A stretch of 64,000 nucleotides of DNA from Mantis religiosa (taxonomy: Eukaryota; Arthropoda; Insecta; Mantodea; Mantidae): assembly GCA_030765055.1 (NCBI GenBank), contig CM060950.1, positions 19,556,229 through 19,620,228 on the forward strand, read 5' to 3'. The notes under the pieces are model-generated. The model was given only the letters and a program-made list of their open reading frames with translations, was not told the origin of the DNA and made no database searches. This document shows positions 25,300 to 38,199 of the stretch, piece by piece. Every line of letters starts with the position of its first letter. Within the stretch, counting starts at the first letter, position 1. Position numbers and translations under genes: made by a program.

Positions 25300-26005
25300 T
25301 TAATTTTTTAGGAAATATTGTACTTTTGTTGCATTTTCTTCTGTTTTTTTTTTTCGTTTTACTTTTAAACGTACATTTTTATGTCATTCACATGTACTGT
25401 ATGTACATTAAAAGTTGACAACCCTCAGAAAATGTTTCTTCTTACGATGGAAGTAATTGAGAAGATTAACTATCAGTGTATATATAAGCTATTTGATCAA
25501 ATCCTGTTTCTTTTGTGGCCACAGGACATGATACATGAAAACGTTTTACTTTTCGTTACAGATGCAGCTATATGTAATGGTGCAAACGGGAACCGCAGTT
25601 GAATAATTTAACACTAAATTGGTAACATGTATAGCCCATGCCCTTCATAGAGTCTGAAAATGTTGCATCTATAGCTGTTGCTCAAGATTTACTAGATGAT
25701 CCTCAAGTTAAGGGAAGTTTGGCATTTATCAGTACCAACTTTTCAATTTTCCAGAAACAATAACATGGCTATAAGAAAGAGATGGAAGTTTACATGGTGT
25801 TATCAAAAATATTAAAGGTGTGGAAGAACATTTGCAAAAATGTTTGGGAAAAATGGATAAAGAAGTTTGTGAGAAAATAAAACATTTATTAGAAAAGAAC
25901 ATTGGGTATCATTAGTAGTGTAAAATGGGGAAAGTTCTGCAAGGTGAACATTTTGACTTTAGTAATTTTGCAGGTCTTTCACTAGGGGACCTTGGTCACT
26001 TCAAG
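25300..26005 (+). pseudogene. hAT transposase remnant, catalytic-region side
   Basis: Readable blocks are VIEKINYQCIYKLFDQILF, LWPQDMIHENVLLFVTDAA, a CPS-type block and DLLDDPQ-like residues, with many stops. VLLFVTDAA resembles the conserved VTDAA segment of a hAT group common in arthropods. The remnant is cut at 26005 by the pogo-like element; its dimerisation domain continues at 27796. Confidence 0.65.
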
Positions 26006-26104
26006 GGGTAAGGTCAGGTGTATTGGGTCAGGAGGCGATTCGGGTCAATTTTATATTTTCCGTCCTCCCTGCAAACGAGAGTTACTCAAGGAGGGTTTGT
26101 TTGT

Positions 26105-26357
26105 TTGTTTTTTTTTTTTTTTTTTTGTAATTTACGTCCTCCAACGTTAAGTCATATCGGACGAAGAATGGAATGGGTGAAATTATGCTCAAATGAGTCC
26201 GGGGTCCATGGAGCTTAGTTACCTGACATTCGTCTTACAGGATAAGGGAAACCCCCGGAATAAACCTTATCCAGGTAACTCACCCTGACCGAGATTCGAA
26301 CTTGGGACCTCTTGGACGTGAGGCAGACATGCTACCACCACGCTACCAAGGCGGGCC
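26105..26357 (-). mobile_element. SINE-A, full-length
   Basis: T-rich tail, TTTACGTCCTCCAACG to GCTACCAAGGCGGGC. It sits within the pogo-like element. Confidence 0.93.
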
Positions 26358-26757
26358 GCTAGGAGGTGTTACCACCTAGCGAAAACTATTACAAATCCAT
26401 CCAGAAGTTGGAAGCAAATTCAGTGGAACACGTAGTTGTTGCTTTATGGTTTTTTGTGTAAATCTGTGTTGTTTGAGGTGGGGTCGTATTTGTCCTTCCT
26501 TTCAAAATGGCATGAAAGTTAAATTGAAATGGCTGGAATAATTTCATTAATTATTTATCGAGCGTTAGTTTTCCGATGAGTTAAACTAGTTTGATAAAGG
26601 TTATATCGCTGTACAAGCTTTATCCTGCTTATGCAGATGTATGAACACAGTCGAAATAAAATCCTGCATTTCAGGTGAATAGGGTCACAATATTGCGGGT
26701 GAAAAAGGTCAGCAGTTTTTATGTCTACATATTATTTTTTTGCTCTTTCTTTTCGTT

Positions 26758-27530
26758 TATATTATAGAACGGCCTCTCAGTGGTCAGAAGTTGATATGCA
26801 GAATGCAATTGTAGCATTTCGTGAGGGTAGAAGCCGACGTCACGCCACTGAATTATTTGAGTTCCCCATTCCTGTCTTCAAAGACGGCTATAAAGTGGCA
26901 ATGATGCTCCAGCCAAGTCAAAGGGGGGTCAAACCACATTTAGTAAAGATCAAGAACAAGTGTTAGTTTCAAGAATCCTAAAACTGGAGACCTCAAAAAG
27001 ATTTAAAAAGAAAGAAAACTGCTTCCTCGCCAACAAAAGATCAGGCGAGTAATTAATAAGCAACTAAGTAAACAGTATCCTTTATCAGAATCCTCTGGAG
27101 CCGATAAAGATGAAGATAATGATACATCTTGGAAACTCTACAAGGTAAAATGCAGTGATCCCGTATCCGTCAAAGCCCGCCTTGGTAGCGTGTCTACCTC
27201 ACGTTCAAGACGTCCCGAGTTCGAATCTCGGTCAGGATGAGTTACCGGATAAGTTTTTTTCGGGGCTTTCCCTTATCCTGTAAGACTAATGTCGTGTCAC
27301 TCTAAGCTCTATGGACCCTGGGCTCATTTGAGCATCATTTCACCCATTCCATTCATCGTCCGTTATATGACTTAAAGTTGAAGGACGTAAACTACAACAA
27401 AAAACGTATCCGTCAAAACTCGGTGACTGGATTCTGTGCCAAGGAAAGGGAAAAGAATGGTATCATGGCAGATGTGTTGGTTTAGTGGGTAAAAATAAGT
27501 CTATTTGTGAGAAATGTGTTGTTCTCAAAT
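26758..27530 (+). pseudogene. Psq helix-turn-helix protein with C-terminal zinc finger (pogo-type)
   Basis: The front part reads SQWSEVDMQNAIVAFREG and RSRRHATELFEFPIP, matching a psq/CENP-B-type helix-turn-helix of pogo transposases. A frame shift follows (KDQEQVLVSRILKLETSK). After the SINE-A insertion the frame reads DWILCQGKGKEWYHGRCVGL and KSICEKCVV, a C-x2-G...WYHxxC...C-x2-C pattern like the PHD-type finger at the end of some insect pogo/jerky-like proteins. The central DDE domain is absent, so this is an internal deletion product. Confidence 0.65.
27175..27404 (+). mobile_element. SINE-A with perfect 13-bp target duplication
   Basis: CGTATCCGTCAAA occurs at 27162-27174 and 27405-27417 with no mismatch. 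Head GCCCGCCTTGGTAGCG, end GGACGTAAACTACAACAA. The flanking pogo coding sequence can be followed across the insertion. Confidence 0.95.
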
Positions 27531-27795
27531 GATATATTAACACTTCTACTGACCCTATTCGCCTGTCTTTGTGACCCGATTCGTCCTACTTGAGGAAGGC
27601 GAATTTTGTCATGAAGCACCATAATCAAAGTAATTTTATAGAACTCTGAACAATGTTTATGCATTCTTAAATTGTGAACTGTGTTTATAGAAGGCTGATG
27701 TTTTAAGGCATGTAAAGCGATTGGAGTTATTACTATGGACTTGTTTGCTATGAAGAGCTTTTCCAATTTTTGACACGATACACCCGACCTTACCC

Positions 27796-27945
27796 TATGC
27801 TCCCATGACGTCAGTGTAGAGAGGAGCTTTTCAAAGTATAGGAGTGTTCAAGACAATCGGTTATCTTTCAAACCCGAGAACCTACGAATGGCAAGTGCTC
27901 TTTATTGCAACGCTGAATAAGAAATATGCCTAAATATATACATTT
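27796..27945 (+). pseudogene. hAT dimerisation domain (continuation of 25300-26005)
   Basis: Reads YAPMTSVSVERSFSKYRS then NRLSFKPENL, the classic hAT C-terminal S-V-ER-x-FS-x-Y motif followed by the N-R...EN block. The frame ends with a normal stop at about 27920. Confidence 0.8.
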
Positions 27946-28640
27946 TTCCTGGTATATAAATATATATGGGATACATTACATAAAATTTGCTATTATAATA
28001 ATTAATGAGAAATAATTTTTTTCTAGATTTTGAATCTTAGAATAACAAAAATAATTAAAGATCCTTTTTTTTTAATTTTAATGTCATTTCCCTCAAAATT
28101 TAAGGGCATTTTATTGGCCTTTTTTCTGATTTTGGGTCATCAACTTCCCAGCCCTAATAATCACCTTATACAGCCATTAAAACAGAGGTTATCTGCTCAA
28201 TACATTTCATTTGACGGCTTAAAAACAACTCACAAATACATGATAATAAAGGCCTTCTTTAATTGCGTGAAATGCAGTCTTTGTCCGTTGATCTAATTTC
28301 GTATCTAATTTTTATACGCCCTTTGACCCCCCCCCCAAAAAAAATTAGCAGCTACCAGAAAGTTCGATTCGGAAAACATCGGAAGCATTCGATGAAGCTG
28401 TGTTCACAATATACGCTTTGGAAAGGTAGAGTCAAACTGAAAAGTTCAGTGATTTGAATTTCGGCTATGGCAGCGGTCACCAAGTGGATCAATTTTGTGC
28501 TAGAGCAAATGACGTGGCACTGTGCACTGCCACCAGTACCGTGCGACTTCAAGTCAAGACGTGGAATTGGGCAGCAGTGTTGTCTCGTCTCTTGCGGTTT
28601 GTTTTCGTTAACATAATGTCGGTTGGAAAATGTAATGTGA
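27946..28640. other. No gene seen; SINE-B scrap at 28415-28480
   Basis: AT-rich DNA. GGTAGAGTCAAACTGAAAAG and GATTTGAATTTCGGC at 28424-28466 match a minus-strand SINE-B end. Confidence 0.45.
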
Positions 28641-28644
28641 CACG

Positions 28645-28900
28645 TAGGAAAATGACCTGGCGTTTAATTTACTGAAAACAGTCTTTTGTTCAGTAATGCG
28701 AATGTTGACAGTGGTTTGTCTTTGTTTATATTTGTGTTATATCCAGTGTTTCATTTGTGCTTATAACATTTAGTAAATATCCTGATGATGGGAGAGATGC
28801 ACACTCCCGAAACGTTGATACCTAATTATCTTTTCACCTGGCTGGCTGCCCCAGAAGAAATTGAGCATGTTCGTCGCCAGGAAAGCTTCAGATGTTATGT
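28645..28900 (+). mobile_element. Penelope-like 3' tail
   Basis: GACCTGGCGTTTAATTTACT, CCTGATGATGGGAGAGATG, ACCTGGCTGGC and CGTCGCCAGGAAAGCTTC match the family tail on the plus strand. Confidence 0.65.
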
Positions 28901-29690
28901 ACAGTGGAATGTCACATTTATGGTGACAGGAATATAAATCGTGGAATTCATCTTCTAGTATAGCTGGTGAGTAATTTTAAAATTATTGTGATATGTTTTA
29001 CCTTACATACAAGAGTTTAATACTACTCTAATTTATTTTTACATGGATATTTCCCTCCTCCAACTGGCCGGGCTGGTTTTTGTGTCTTCTAGTGTTGCAC
29101 CTCTACATACGGCGGTAACGTTATAACGCGGGGGTAAAAGATGTTTCCCAACAACCGCGTTATTTCGGGTTTCTACTGTCTTTTCTTTTCCGTGACGTAC
29201 ACTCTTATATTTCGCATAGTTTCTTAGTAGCATAATGGAATATAATTCTTTCCCAATGTTGACTCGTCCAGCGCGCCATGTGACGTTCCAGAAAGTTTTC
29301 CAACTTGGTGTTATTCGCCTTTTAGACGTGCATTTGCAGACACAAACACGTCACATAACTCCTAAAAAATCGGAACCTGTACCAATATCACTGAACAACA
29401 AAAAACTAATTGTTGAATGTTTCGAGCACTTCATGAGGCAATTCCTACTAATTTTGGGTTGAGAAAAATAAATATGACTGACAAATTTTTATTAGCTCTA
29501 GTTTCTATGATATACACAAAGTGGAAGTATTACATATTAACGGATTGAGAGAAAAGGATAAATTTTAATTACATACATGCTAACAACAATGAAAGTGCAT
29601 TTGATTTTTTAACTGGTAATTACATGCTAAGAGTTCTAAATTGCTGGAAAAATACTTCGCAGATAGTCGTGTCTGAAGAGAATCGTGTGG
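28901..29690. other. No gene seen
   Basis: Unrecognised. A GC-richer patch at 29060-29180 has no coding support. Confidence 0.4.
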
Positions 29691-29694
29691 TGGT

Positions 29695-30165
29695 CTATTG
29701 ACTTCGTTGTCTTTTAGCTTGCCTCTTGTGATGGAGTTCCGCAGAATCCCTATACAAAGACCAACAGTAATCCGCAAACATTACTTCATTCCAACGGCCC
29801 TGATATCTTTGTTCCATAACAGAAATGTCCTGATGGAATCTCTCCCCATGTTCATCACTAACAGCTCCACAACTAGGAGGGAAAAAGTCTAGGTGGGAGT
29901 GGAGAAAATGGATCTTAAGGGACAGGTTGCATCCAAGGTTACGATATTTTTGTAGGAGCACTGTCACCAAATTCTTGTAGCTGTCATCTCTTTTGCTGCC
30001 TAAATATCCATGAACAACACACTTGAAGGCTTCCCAAGCTTTCATTTCTTTCCCCTACAAAATTTGAGGAAATGCAGGATCCTTTACAAGTTCTCTTATT
30101 TATAGTCCGACAAAAATGCCTTCCTTAACTTTTGCATCACTTAATTTCCAAAATTTCTCTCTGAT
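29695..30165 (-). pseudogene. Orphan arthropod transposon protein, C-terminal fragment
   Basis: The minus strand encodes the same family as the protein at 47995-49664: LSDAKVKEGIFVG, EMKAWEAFKCVVHGYLG, NLGCNLSLKIHFLHSHLDFF, CGAVSDEHGERFHQDI, YQGRWNEVMFADYCW and a basic end. The last 116 codons are open to a stop at 29695. Upstream two stops interrupt IREL and KGKE-like segments. Only the C-terminal third is present, and I found no inverted repeats around it. Confidence 0.75.
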
Positions 30166-30169
30166 TATG

Positions 30170-30775
30170 TTTTGTTATTTGACAGGTGTGCCAAATCCCC
30201 AAAAAATTCCCGCAAATTTAAAATTTTCACTCTAAAATATGAAATGTCACTTTATCTTCAAAACAAGAGCTAATCTATCATTTTTATGGCGAATTTTTTA
30301 ATTCAGCATTTGGAAATACATGCAATTTCACTATTTTTAAGCCCGAATCATTTTCATTGTTGCCCAGTGTATTTAGTCATACACTCTCAGAAATTACCAT
30401 TTCTGTTTCTACCATTTGTCTGTCACGTGCGATATATTGTTACACTGTGAAACGTTCCTCAGCCGCCATCTTAATTTCCCAAAGCTTACAAAACAATGTG
30501 GAATCATCTGTAGAAGAAATTCCTCAATCTCGTTTACAGCAATCCTAATTATGAAATGGGCTATATCTTCTCCCTAAGTATCCTTAATTAGGCCTTTGTT
30601 CTACTTGTTTAACGTTGTGTTTCTGTGAAAATTCAAATTTCTGCATTTTTTTCGAATTCCTTGATTTATAAGCACAGGTTCAGCACATGAAACATACAGC
30701 GCACACATAATGCTAACACGTTATATGAACCTTTGTTTAGGATATTACATTTCTTTCATAATTAATCTTCTTTTT
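30170..30775. other. No gene seen
   Basis: AT-rich, featureless. Confidence 0.4.
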
Positions 30776-30776
30776 A

Positions 30777-30978
30777 TTTATGTCCAACGTTTAGTCAGAT
30801 CCAACTATGAATAAAATGGTTGAAATGATGCTAATGGTCCATAGAGCTTAGAGCCAATCGACATTCATTTTTCAGGATAAGGAAAATCTCCGAAAATATG
30901 TTATCCTGACCGAGTTTCGAGCTCGGGACCTCTTTAATGGGAGACAGACACGCTACCACCTATGTTAAAGAGGTGGGC
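30777..30978 (-). mobile_element. SINE-A, diverged
   Basis: Reverse copy from TGTCCAACGTTTAGTCAGAT to AAAGAGGTGGGC, with several deletions (for example in the TGAGC block). Confidence 0.85.
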
Positions 30979-31241
30979 TATTATTTTTTGATGTGGTTAT
31001 ATGAAATGACCATTAGAGAATATGACTTGCTGTATCGTTTACGAATGTTCGGTATAAGCTTAATATACAAATATAAAGAAATGTCTTCCCAGCAACCATT
31101 CCTTAATTTTAGCGGGCGGGATGGCTCAAAGGGTTTCGTCAGTGCCCCGTATTCGGAAGGTCCGGATTCGATTCCCGTGACCCATGGGTTTTCTCGGGGG
31201 TTTCCGGATAGCCAGGTAGGTAAGCTGATAGGTTAATTACA

Positions 31242-32261
31242 CAAGGGCGGAACTTCTCGAACCTTCAGAGCAGCAACATAGGTCGTGCCAAGAGAGGAAC
31301 GAAGAAACCAGCAGTCATCGCCGCCGTACAGCCACCCGAGGAGGAACGTCCTGCAACACCGCAGCCAGAACCTGGCCCTGCTACCCAGCCGGGAGCAGGC
31401 CGGTCGCCAGCGCCAGCCAGCCAGCCAACGTCACCTCAACCACTGCGCCGCCGCACGAGCATAGTGGTAACGGGAGTGTCTCGGGACCTGCAAGCACGAT
31501 ACGTGCTTGCTGCAGCGCAGCAGCAGTGGCCGTCAGCAATGAGGGCCACCCTCATAACCTCAGCCCGAGGTCCGACACCACTCGTCCGGGTGGAGCTAGC
31601 CAGCCACTCGGAACTGGAAGCTGCCTTAGCTAACGGCCTGTCCTTATTAGAGCGGGTGCTGCGAGCTGAAGTCAGCCGACAGGACCGTCAAGCTCCATGC
31701 CGCCGCTGCTGCGCCTACGGGCATGCAGTCGAGTCCTGTGCAGCCGAGCCGAAGTGCCACTACTGTGGTGCTTCCAGCCTCACCTGGGTCTGCACAGAAC
31801 ACGACCTCCGTCACCGCCGCCGCTACTGTGCCTCCTATGGAAGGCACAGCCATTTCACCGGACGTGCGCTATGCCCCCTGCATCCCTGCAGAAAGGCATC
31901 GTCTAACCCTCCAGTGTCGCCAACCACTCAGCAGCAGCTGAGCGCTCAGCATCATCAACAACATCATCAACAGCCGGCAACACTAGACTACACCACCAAC
32001 CAGGAGCAGCTCAGGGAGCAAGTCCGGGGCCTCGGGGAGGCCGTTCAGGATCTTCATTCGGAGCTCCTGGTCATAGCGGCCAAGCTGACCGCATTGGAGG
32101 ACCTCCTAAGAGAGCTCCAGACTACGCAGACAACTCACATCACAACAGAGCACCAATCCATACACCGGAAGCTGGACGAGCTCACTACGAGCGTCAGGAA
32201 CTCTGTGAGCTCAACCTCCCTTCTGCGTGAACCACCTTCAGAAAACCAGCACATCACATAA
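31242..32261 (+). CDS. Gag-like ORF1 of a non-LTR retrotransposon
   Basis: An uninterrupted frame of about 339 codons, the longest convincing open frame in the window. Order: a basic, Pro/Gln-rich N-terminus; an RRM/PRE_C2HC-like region near TSIVVTGVSRDLQ to LLERVLRAEV; then zinc-knuckle sequence CRRCCAYGHAVESC (CX2CX4HX4C). A second knuckle, CHYCGASSLTWVC, has Ser where His is expected. A third, CASYGRHSHFTGRALC, has Tyr for the second Cys. A Gln/His-rich linker and a coiled-coil-like C-terminus (LREQVRGLGEAVQDLHSE) follow. Such proteins bind retrotransposon RNA. No ATG lies near the start; a GTG at 31464 is not convincing. Base composition is much GC-richer than the surroundings. Confidence 0.7.
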   Translation, partial: QGRNFSNLQSSNIGRAKRGTKKPAVIAAVQPPEEERPATPQPEPGPATQPGAGRSPAPASQPTSPQPLRRRTSIVVTGVSRDLQARYVLAAAQQQWPSAMRATLITSARGPTPLVRVELASHSELEAALANGLSLLERVLRAEVSRQDRQAPCRRCCAYGHAVESCAAEPKCHYCGASSLTWVCTEHDLRHRRRYCASYGRHSHFTGRALCPLHPCRKASSNPPVSPTTQQQLSAQHHQQHHQQPATLDYTTNQEQLREQVRGLGEAVQDLHSELLVIAAKLTALEDLLRELQTTQTTHITTEHQSIHRKLDELTTSVRNSVSSTSLLREPPSENQHIT

Positions 32262-33197
32262 CAACAGCGAAAGACTGCCAGCCAGTTGTACGTGGAGGAC
32301 ATCAAGTCTAGCCACGTACGGTGGAATGCAAGTCACCAATAATTTGGTACCTGTCCTTACCTATTACCACCTTATAACCCCTAGGCTGCAGTCAGCTTCC
32401 ATGTACATTCCACGCGCTCATACCCATTGTATGCCAGCATCCCATCTCTCACATACTAACGCGTGTGATATGCGGGACCGCACTAAGCCATGCCATTCAC
32501 AGATCATTATCCTTTCATTAACCGGTGGAGGTTTTTAGTGGGTATTGCCAAGGACAGGCGAGCCCCACAGTAACCATTGTGCCCTCCAACACAATGGGGC
32601 TCCGTAAATGGATTTTTCCTCCACTCCCGCCGAGTGCGCACTCTCAAATATCGACCAAGCAGATACATGGACTACGAGAACGCTTTCACGCACCTTAACG
32701 ATGCAGAAAGGCAGATAATAACAACTGACCATTATAGGCAATGCCGATAATGCAAACTAGATTTATATTTAGGTTTAGTTAGATAGCCGTAAGGTATAAT
32801 AGACTATCACTGACATGCACGCAAGTATTACTTGTAGTGGCAATCAAACACCTAAACTTAAGACACAGCGCTAAGGCGTGATAAATTACCGTAAACTTCC
32901 TAAGAATTAACACCTGGGATCCTACCAAAAACCACCCAAAATAGGCAGTGGATTAGGCTGGGCCTCATGTCAAGCTTGTATCCCAGCACCAGAAACCCAT
33001 TCAGCTGAATCGCACTGCGAGACAACTACGATCACCTCCTGGAATGCGCGGGTACTTTAGGTGGTACCGCAGCACATTTCTCCTTCCCAATCTGGTGGAG
33101 GTTTTTTAGTGGAGTAGTACCCTTGAGGTGAAGCCCACATACCCCATTGTACGTTACAACACAGTGGAAATCCATAAATAGATTTTTCCTCCACTCA
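32262..33197 (+). other. 3' untranslated region of the half-LINE, with a duplicated block
   Basis: No coding similarity in any frame. A block of about 110 bp starting GGTGGAGGTTTTTAGTGG and ending TTTTTCCTCCACTC occurs at about 32523-32628 and again at about 33091-33197, directly before the A-run. The repeat may mark the true 3' end recognised for retrotransposition. Confidence 0.6.
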
Positions 33198-34374
<1,177 letters not shown>

Positions 34375-34800
34375 TACAATCCCCGAATTTCCTGTCCCTC
34401 CATTTCATCTCCACTATACTTTCATATCATCTCTCATCTGGTGTTCTTTTTCAGGTTATAAGTGTCGGCGGAAGTCTCGGTGGTGCATGGCAGGATGATA
34501 TGCTCCAGGCAACCACTTCCTCCTCCGGTGGGACGGTCTCGCGACTCCCGGCGGCCTGGGAGGCCATTTCAGGACCACTGTGGTTGGGCTACTGGTTGTA
34601 TTGGCCTACCGGGGAGTTTCCAATTGGTCAATTGTGGTGACCCAGCCCTCTGCACTGCCATAACTCCATGGGTCGGACGCCTTCTGTCTCCTCTCGCCTT
34701 ATCCTTCGTCCCGGAGAAGCTCCACTTGAGGCATAGGTACAATAGACTTAGGCTGGTTACCGTGTCAAGTCCCTTCCGATAAAATCTATTCTAATCCAAT

Positions 34801-35035
34801 TCCCTAACTTTCATTAGTTATTTATTTTTAAATTCATTTCTGTTTGAGTAATGGGAACAAACTGTTTAATTGTTTATTGTGTTTTAGTAAGATATGTAAT
34901 TCCTAAAGTTCTCCCACAAATTTTAACCTTATAAGTGTGGCCCAATCATCATTTTCAAGAGTGAAGAATACTGAAAAACAGAAACTGACACAAACTGAGT
35001 TCACAGTTCAGTATGGTAGTCTGTCTAAACAATGC
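34801..35035. other. No gene seen
   Basis: Short AT-rich stretch between SINE-C and a Penelope tail. Confidence 0.4.
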
Positions 35036-35037
35036 AT

Positions 35038-35277
35038 ATCACCTGGCATTTAATTTATTGAAAACAGTCTTTTGTTCAGAGATGCGGGTATTGGTAGTAT
35101 TTTGTCTTTTTTTATATTTGTGTTATATCCAGTGATGCATTTGTGGTTATAACATTTATTAAAATATCCTGATGATGGGAGAGATGTACGCTCCCGAAAC
35201 GTCCATATATAATCGTCTTTTCACCTGGCTTGCTTCCCGAGAAAATCTCAGACATATTCGTCGCCAGGAGTAATAGC
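35038..35277 (+). mobile_element. Penelope-like 3' tail
   Basis: CACCTGGCATTTAATTTATT, CCTGATGATGGGAGAGATG, CGTCTTTTCACCTGGCTTG and CGTCGCCAGGAG, ending directly at the AAT array. Confidence 0.65.
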
Positions 35278-36240
<963 letters not shown>

Positions 36241-36245
36241 TAATA

Positions 36246-37529
36246 CGAGGGTGTTCAATAAAGAATGATCATAACCTTTTACGGTCATCGCACTAAAATT
36301 CAAATTTATTATACTCTATTAGCTTCATGTAAAACAAACACGCCGTAATAGTTTCATTGTTGGTACTCCTGGTTGCCGCCTGTGAGAACCAGGCAAGTTG
36401 AGACATGTTCAGTATCGCCTACCGCTGCAATGGAGATAGCACGCGAGGAACAATATGCGGCTTTGAAATTCTCAACTCTTCAGTTGAGGCCTATACAGTG
36501 TTACAGGAGGCCTATGGAGAGTCTGTTCTTCCCTACAGCACAGCTAGATGGTGGTTTAAAATGTTTAAAGAGGGGAGACAACCAATTTCAAAGGAAGGTG
36601 GACCCGGTGCTCCAGTTACTGCACTTACGGAAGTAAACATCAACACTGCTGCTGCCATTGTGAGAGAGGATCGATGAATTACCTTAAGATCACTTTCTGA
36701 AATACTGAACACTTCATTGGTTGCCACCCACACGTTGGTGACAGAAACATTACACATGAGACGTGTTTGTGCGCGCTGGGTTCCAAGACTGTTGATTCCC
36801 GAAAAAAAGGACATTCGCATGCAGGTCTACATGCAGTTAAAGTTGATGTTAGAGGAAGATGCGTAATTTCTTTCAAACGTAACCACTGCTGATGAAACTT
36901 GGCTACATCATTTTGATCCTGAGAGCAAACAGCAAAGCACAGTGTGGAAATATCCTTCATCACCAACCCCCCAAAAGCAAAAATGGTTGCTTCTGCTGGG
37001 AAAGTTATGGTCATCTCATTCTTTATGGTTTATCAGCATGTTGTACCTTCACACACATCAGCAACTGGACAATACTACAGGGATGTCCTGAAAACATTGC
37101 AAGTCCATATCGGGCGCAAAATATCACATTTCCGTGAAGCAGGCTGAAGGCTGCACCACGATAATGCGCGACCGCATATTCCTAATGTTATTGCTGAATA
37201 TGTTGCAAAAATCAACGTGAAGTGCATCCCTTACCCTCCCTATAGTCCGGATTTAGCTGCATGTGACTTTTTTCTATTCCCTAATTTGAAGAAACGCCTT
37301 CGTGGGAATCATTATCCATCATCAGAAGCAGTGGTGAAGGCTGCGGGGGCGATTTTGAAGGCCCTCTTAAAAATGGTTTCCAGCATGTCTTTGAAGACTG
37401 ACAGAAACGCTGGGACAAGTGCATCGCATTCAGGGGAGACTATTTTGAGAAGGACTATCAAAATTATGAGGATGAGTAAAGGTACCTTATCAAAAAAAAT
37501 TGTGGTCATTCTCTATTGAACAGCCCTCG
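36246..37529 (+). mobile_element. Mariner element, full-length (1284 bp), inactive
   Basis: Inverted ends CGAGGGTGTTCAATAAAGAA and the complement of CGAGGGCTGTTCAATAGAGA are flanked by TA (36244-36245 and 37530-37531). The length is that of a complete mariner. The interior is one transposase gene with several frame breaks. Confidence 0.92.
36405..37500 (+). pseudogene. Mariner transposase (DD34D type), decayed
   Basis: Blocks in order: SVLPYSTARWWFKMFKEG (helix-turn-helix region), a GGPGAP linker, MRRVCARWVPRLLIPEKK (the WVPxxLT-like motif), TADETWLHHFDPES (first Asp), LHHDNARPHIPN (second Asp) and PYSPDLAACDFFLFPNLK (YSPDLAP-like, third Asp). All three catalytic Asp codons survive. Frame shifts near 36470, 36960 and 37140-37200 and stops at 36675 and 36864 kill it. 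Confidence 0.9.
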
Positions 37530-37534
37530 TACAT

Positions 37535-37885
37535 TTCCATTTGTAGATTTTTTCTGTCAAAAACTGATGCTATAGCAATAGTTACTCTCAACAGTGATAT
37601 TGGTATAGACAAAGTACATATAAAATGTAATTCTATATTGTAATGTGACATAAAATCTGATATCAAAAAGGGTCCATCACGTCAGGATTAAAACTTATGT
37701 CCTGCAACTTAGATAATTTGAATTTATTGTATAATTTTAAGTGCTTTGTGTTTTAAAGGAGTGTGATAAAAGTTATCGTAGTGGCCCTTTTGTTCTTAGC
37801 TTTAATGTGAACCACTTTTTAAATGCAATATGTAAGAAGACATTTTTATTAAGCTACAAATTTAGAAGTTAATGAATGATAAGAA
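37535..37885. other. No gene seen
   Basis: AT-rich flank. Confidence 0.4.
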
Positions 37886-37889
37886 CTTC

Positions 37890-38180
37890 GAAGTAAAATT
37901 AAGTCAGATCTTGCTCGGCGTTCTTTCAAGAATGTGGTTGAAGTTTGCCTAGGGAATACAAGAACAGAAAACAGTGACATATTGGTGGGAATTCTTTTAG
38001 AGAACTATAAAAATCTTGGATGCAGATTGTCCTTAAAAATGTACTTCCTTAATTCTCATTTAGTTTTCTTCCCTACCAATTTGGGGGCGGTTGGTGACGA
38101 ACACGGAGAAAGGTTCCATTAGGATATTTTGGAATGGAAAACCGCTATAAAGGTAGATGGAAACCTTCAATGTTAAGTGG
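37890..38180 (+). pseudogene. Orphan arthropod transposon protein, third copy (fragment)
   Basis: The plus strand reads RRSFKNVVEVCLGN, NYKNLGCRLSLKMYFLNSHL and LGAVGDEHGERFH, then a stop, DILE, and a shifted frame. This corresponds to the middle of the C-terminal third of the family at 47995-49664, and it is the most diverged of the three copies. Confidence 0.7.
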
Positions 38181-38199
38181 TTTTTGAAGCGTGAATGAT

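Larger units (their letters stand above)
26006..27795 (+). mobile_element. Pogo-like element (psq and PHD-like), internally deleted
   Basis: Inverted ends GGGTAAGGTCAGGTGTATTG (26006) and the complement of GGGTAAGGTCGGGTGTATCG (ending 27795) bound 1.79 kb, with subterminal GGGTCA motifs. A TA follows the right end; the left flank reads AG, so the TA duplication is not intact. It lies within the hAT remnant. SINE-A copies at 26105 and 27175 inserted later. Confidence 0.7.

Noticed and set aside
31647..31941. Three alternative frames across the GC-rich ORF1 region
   Set aside because: Only the frame with the zinc-knuckle cysteines and histidine has protein-like structure; the others are shadows.
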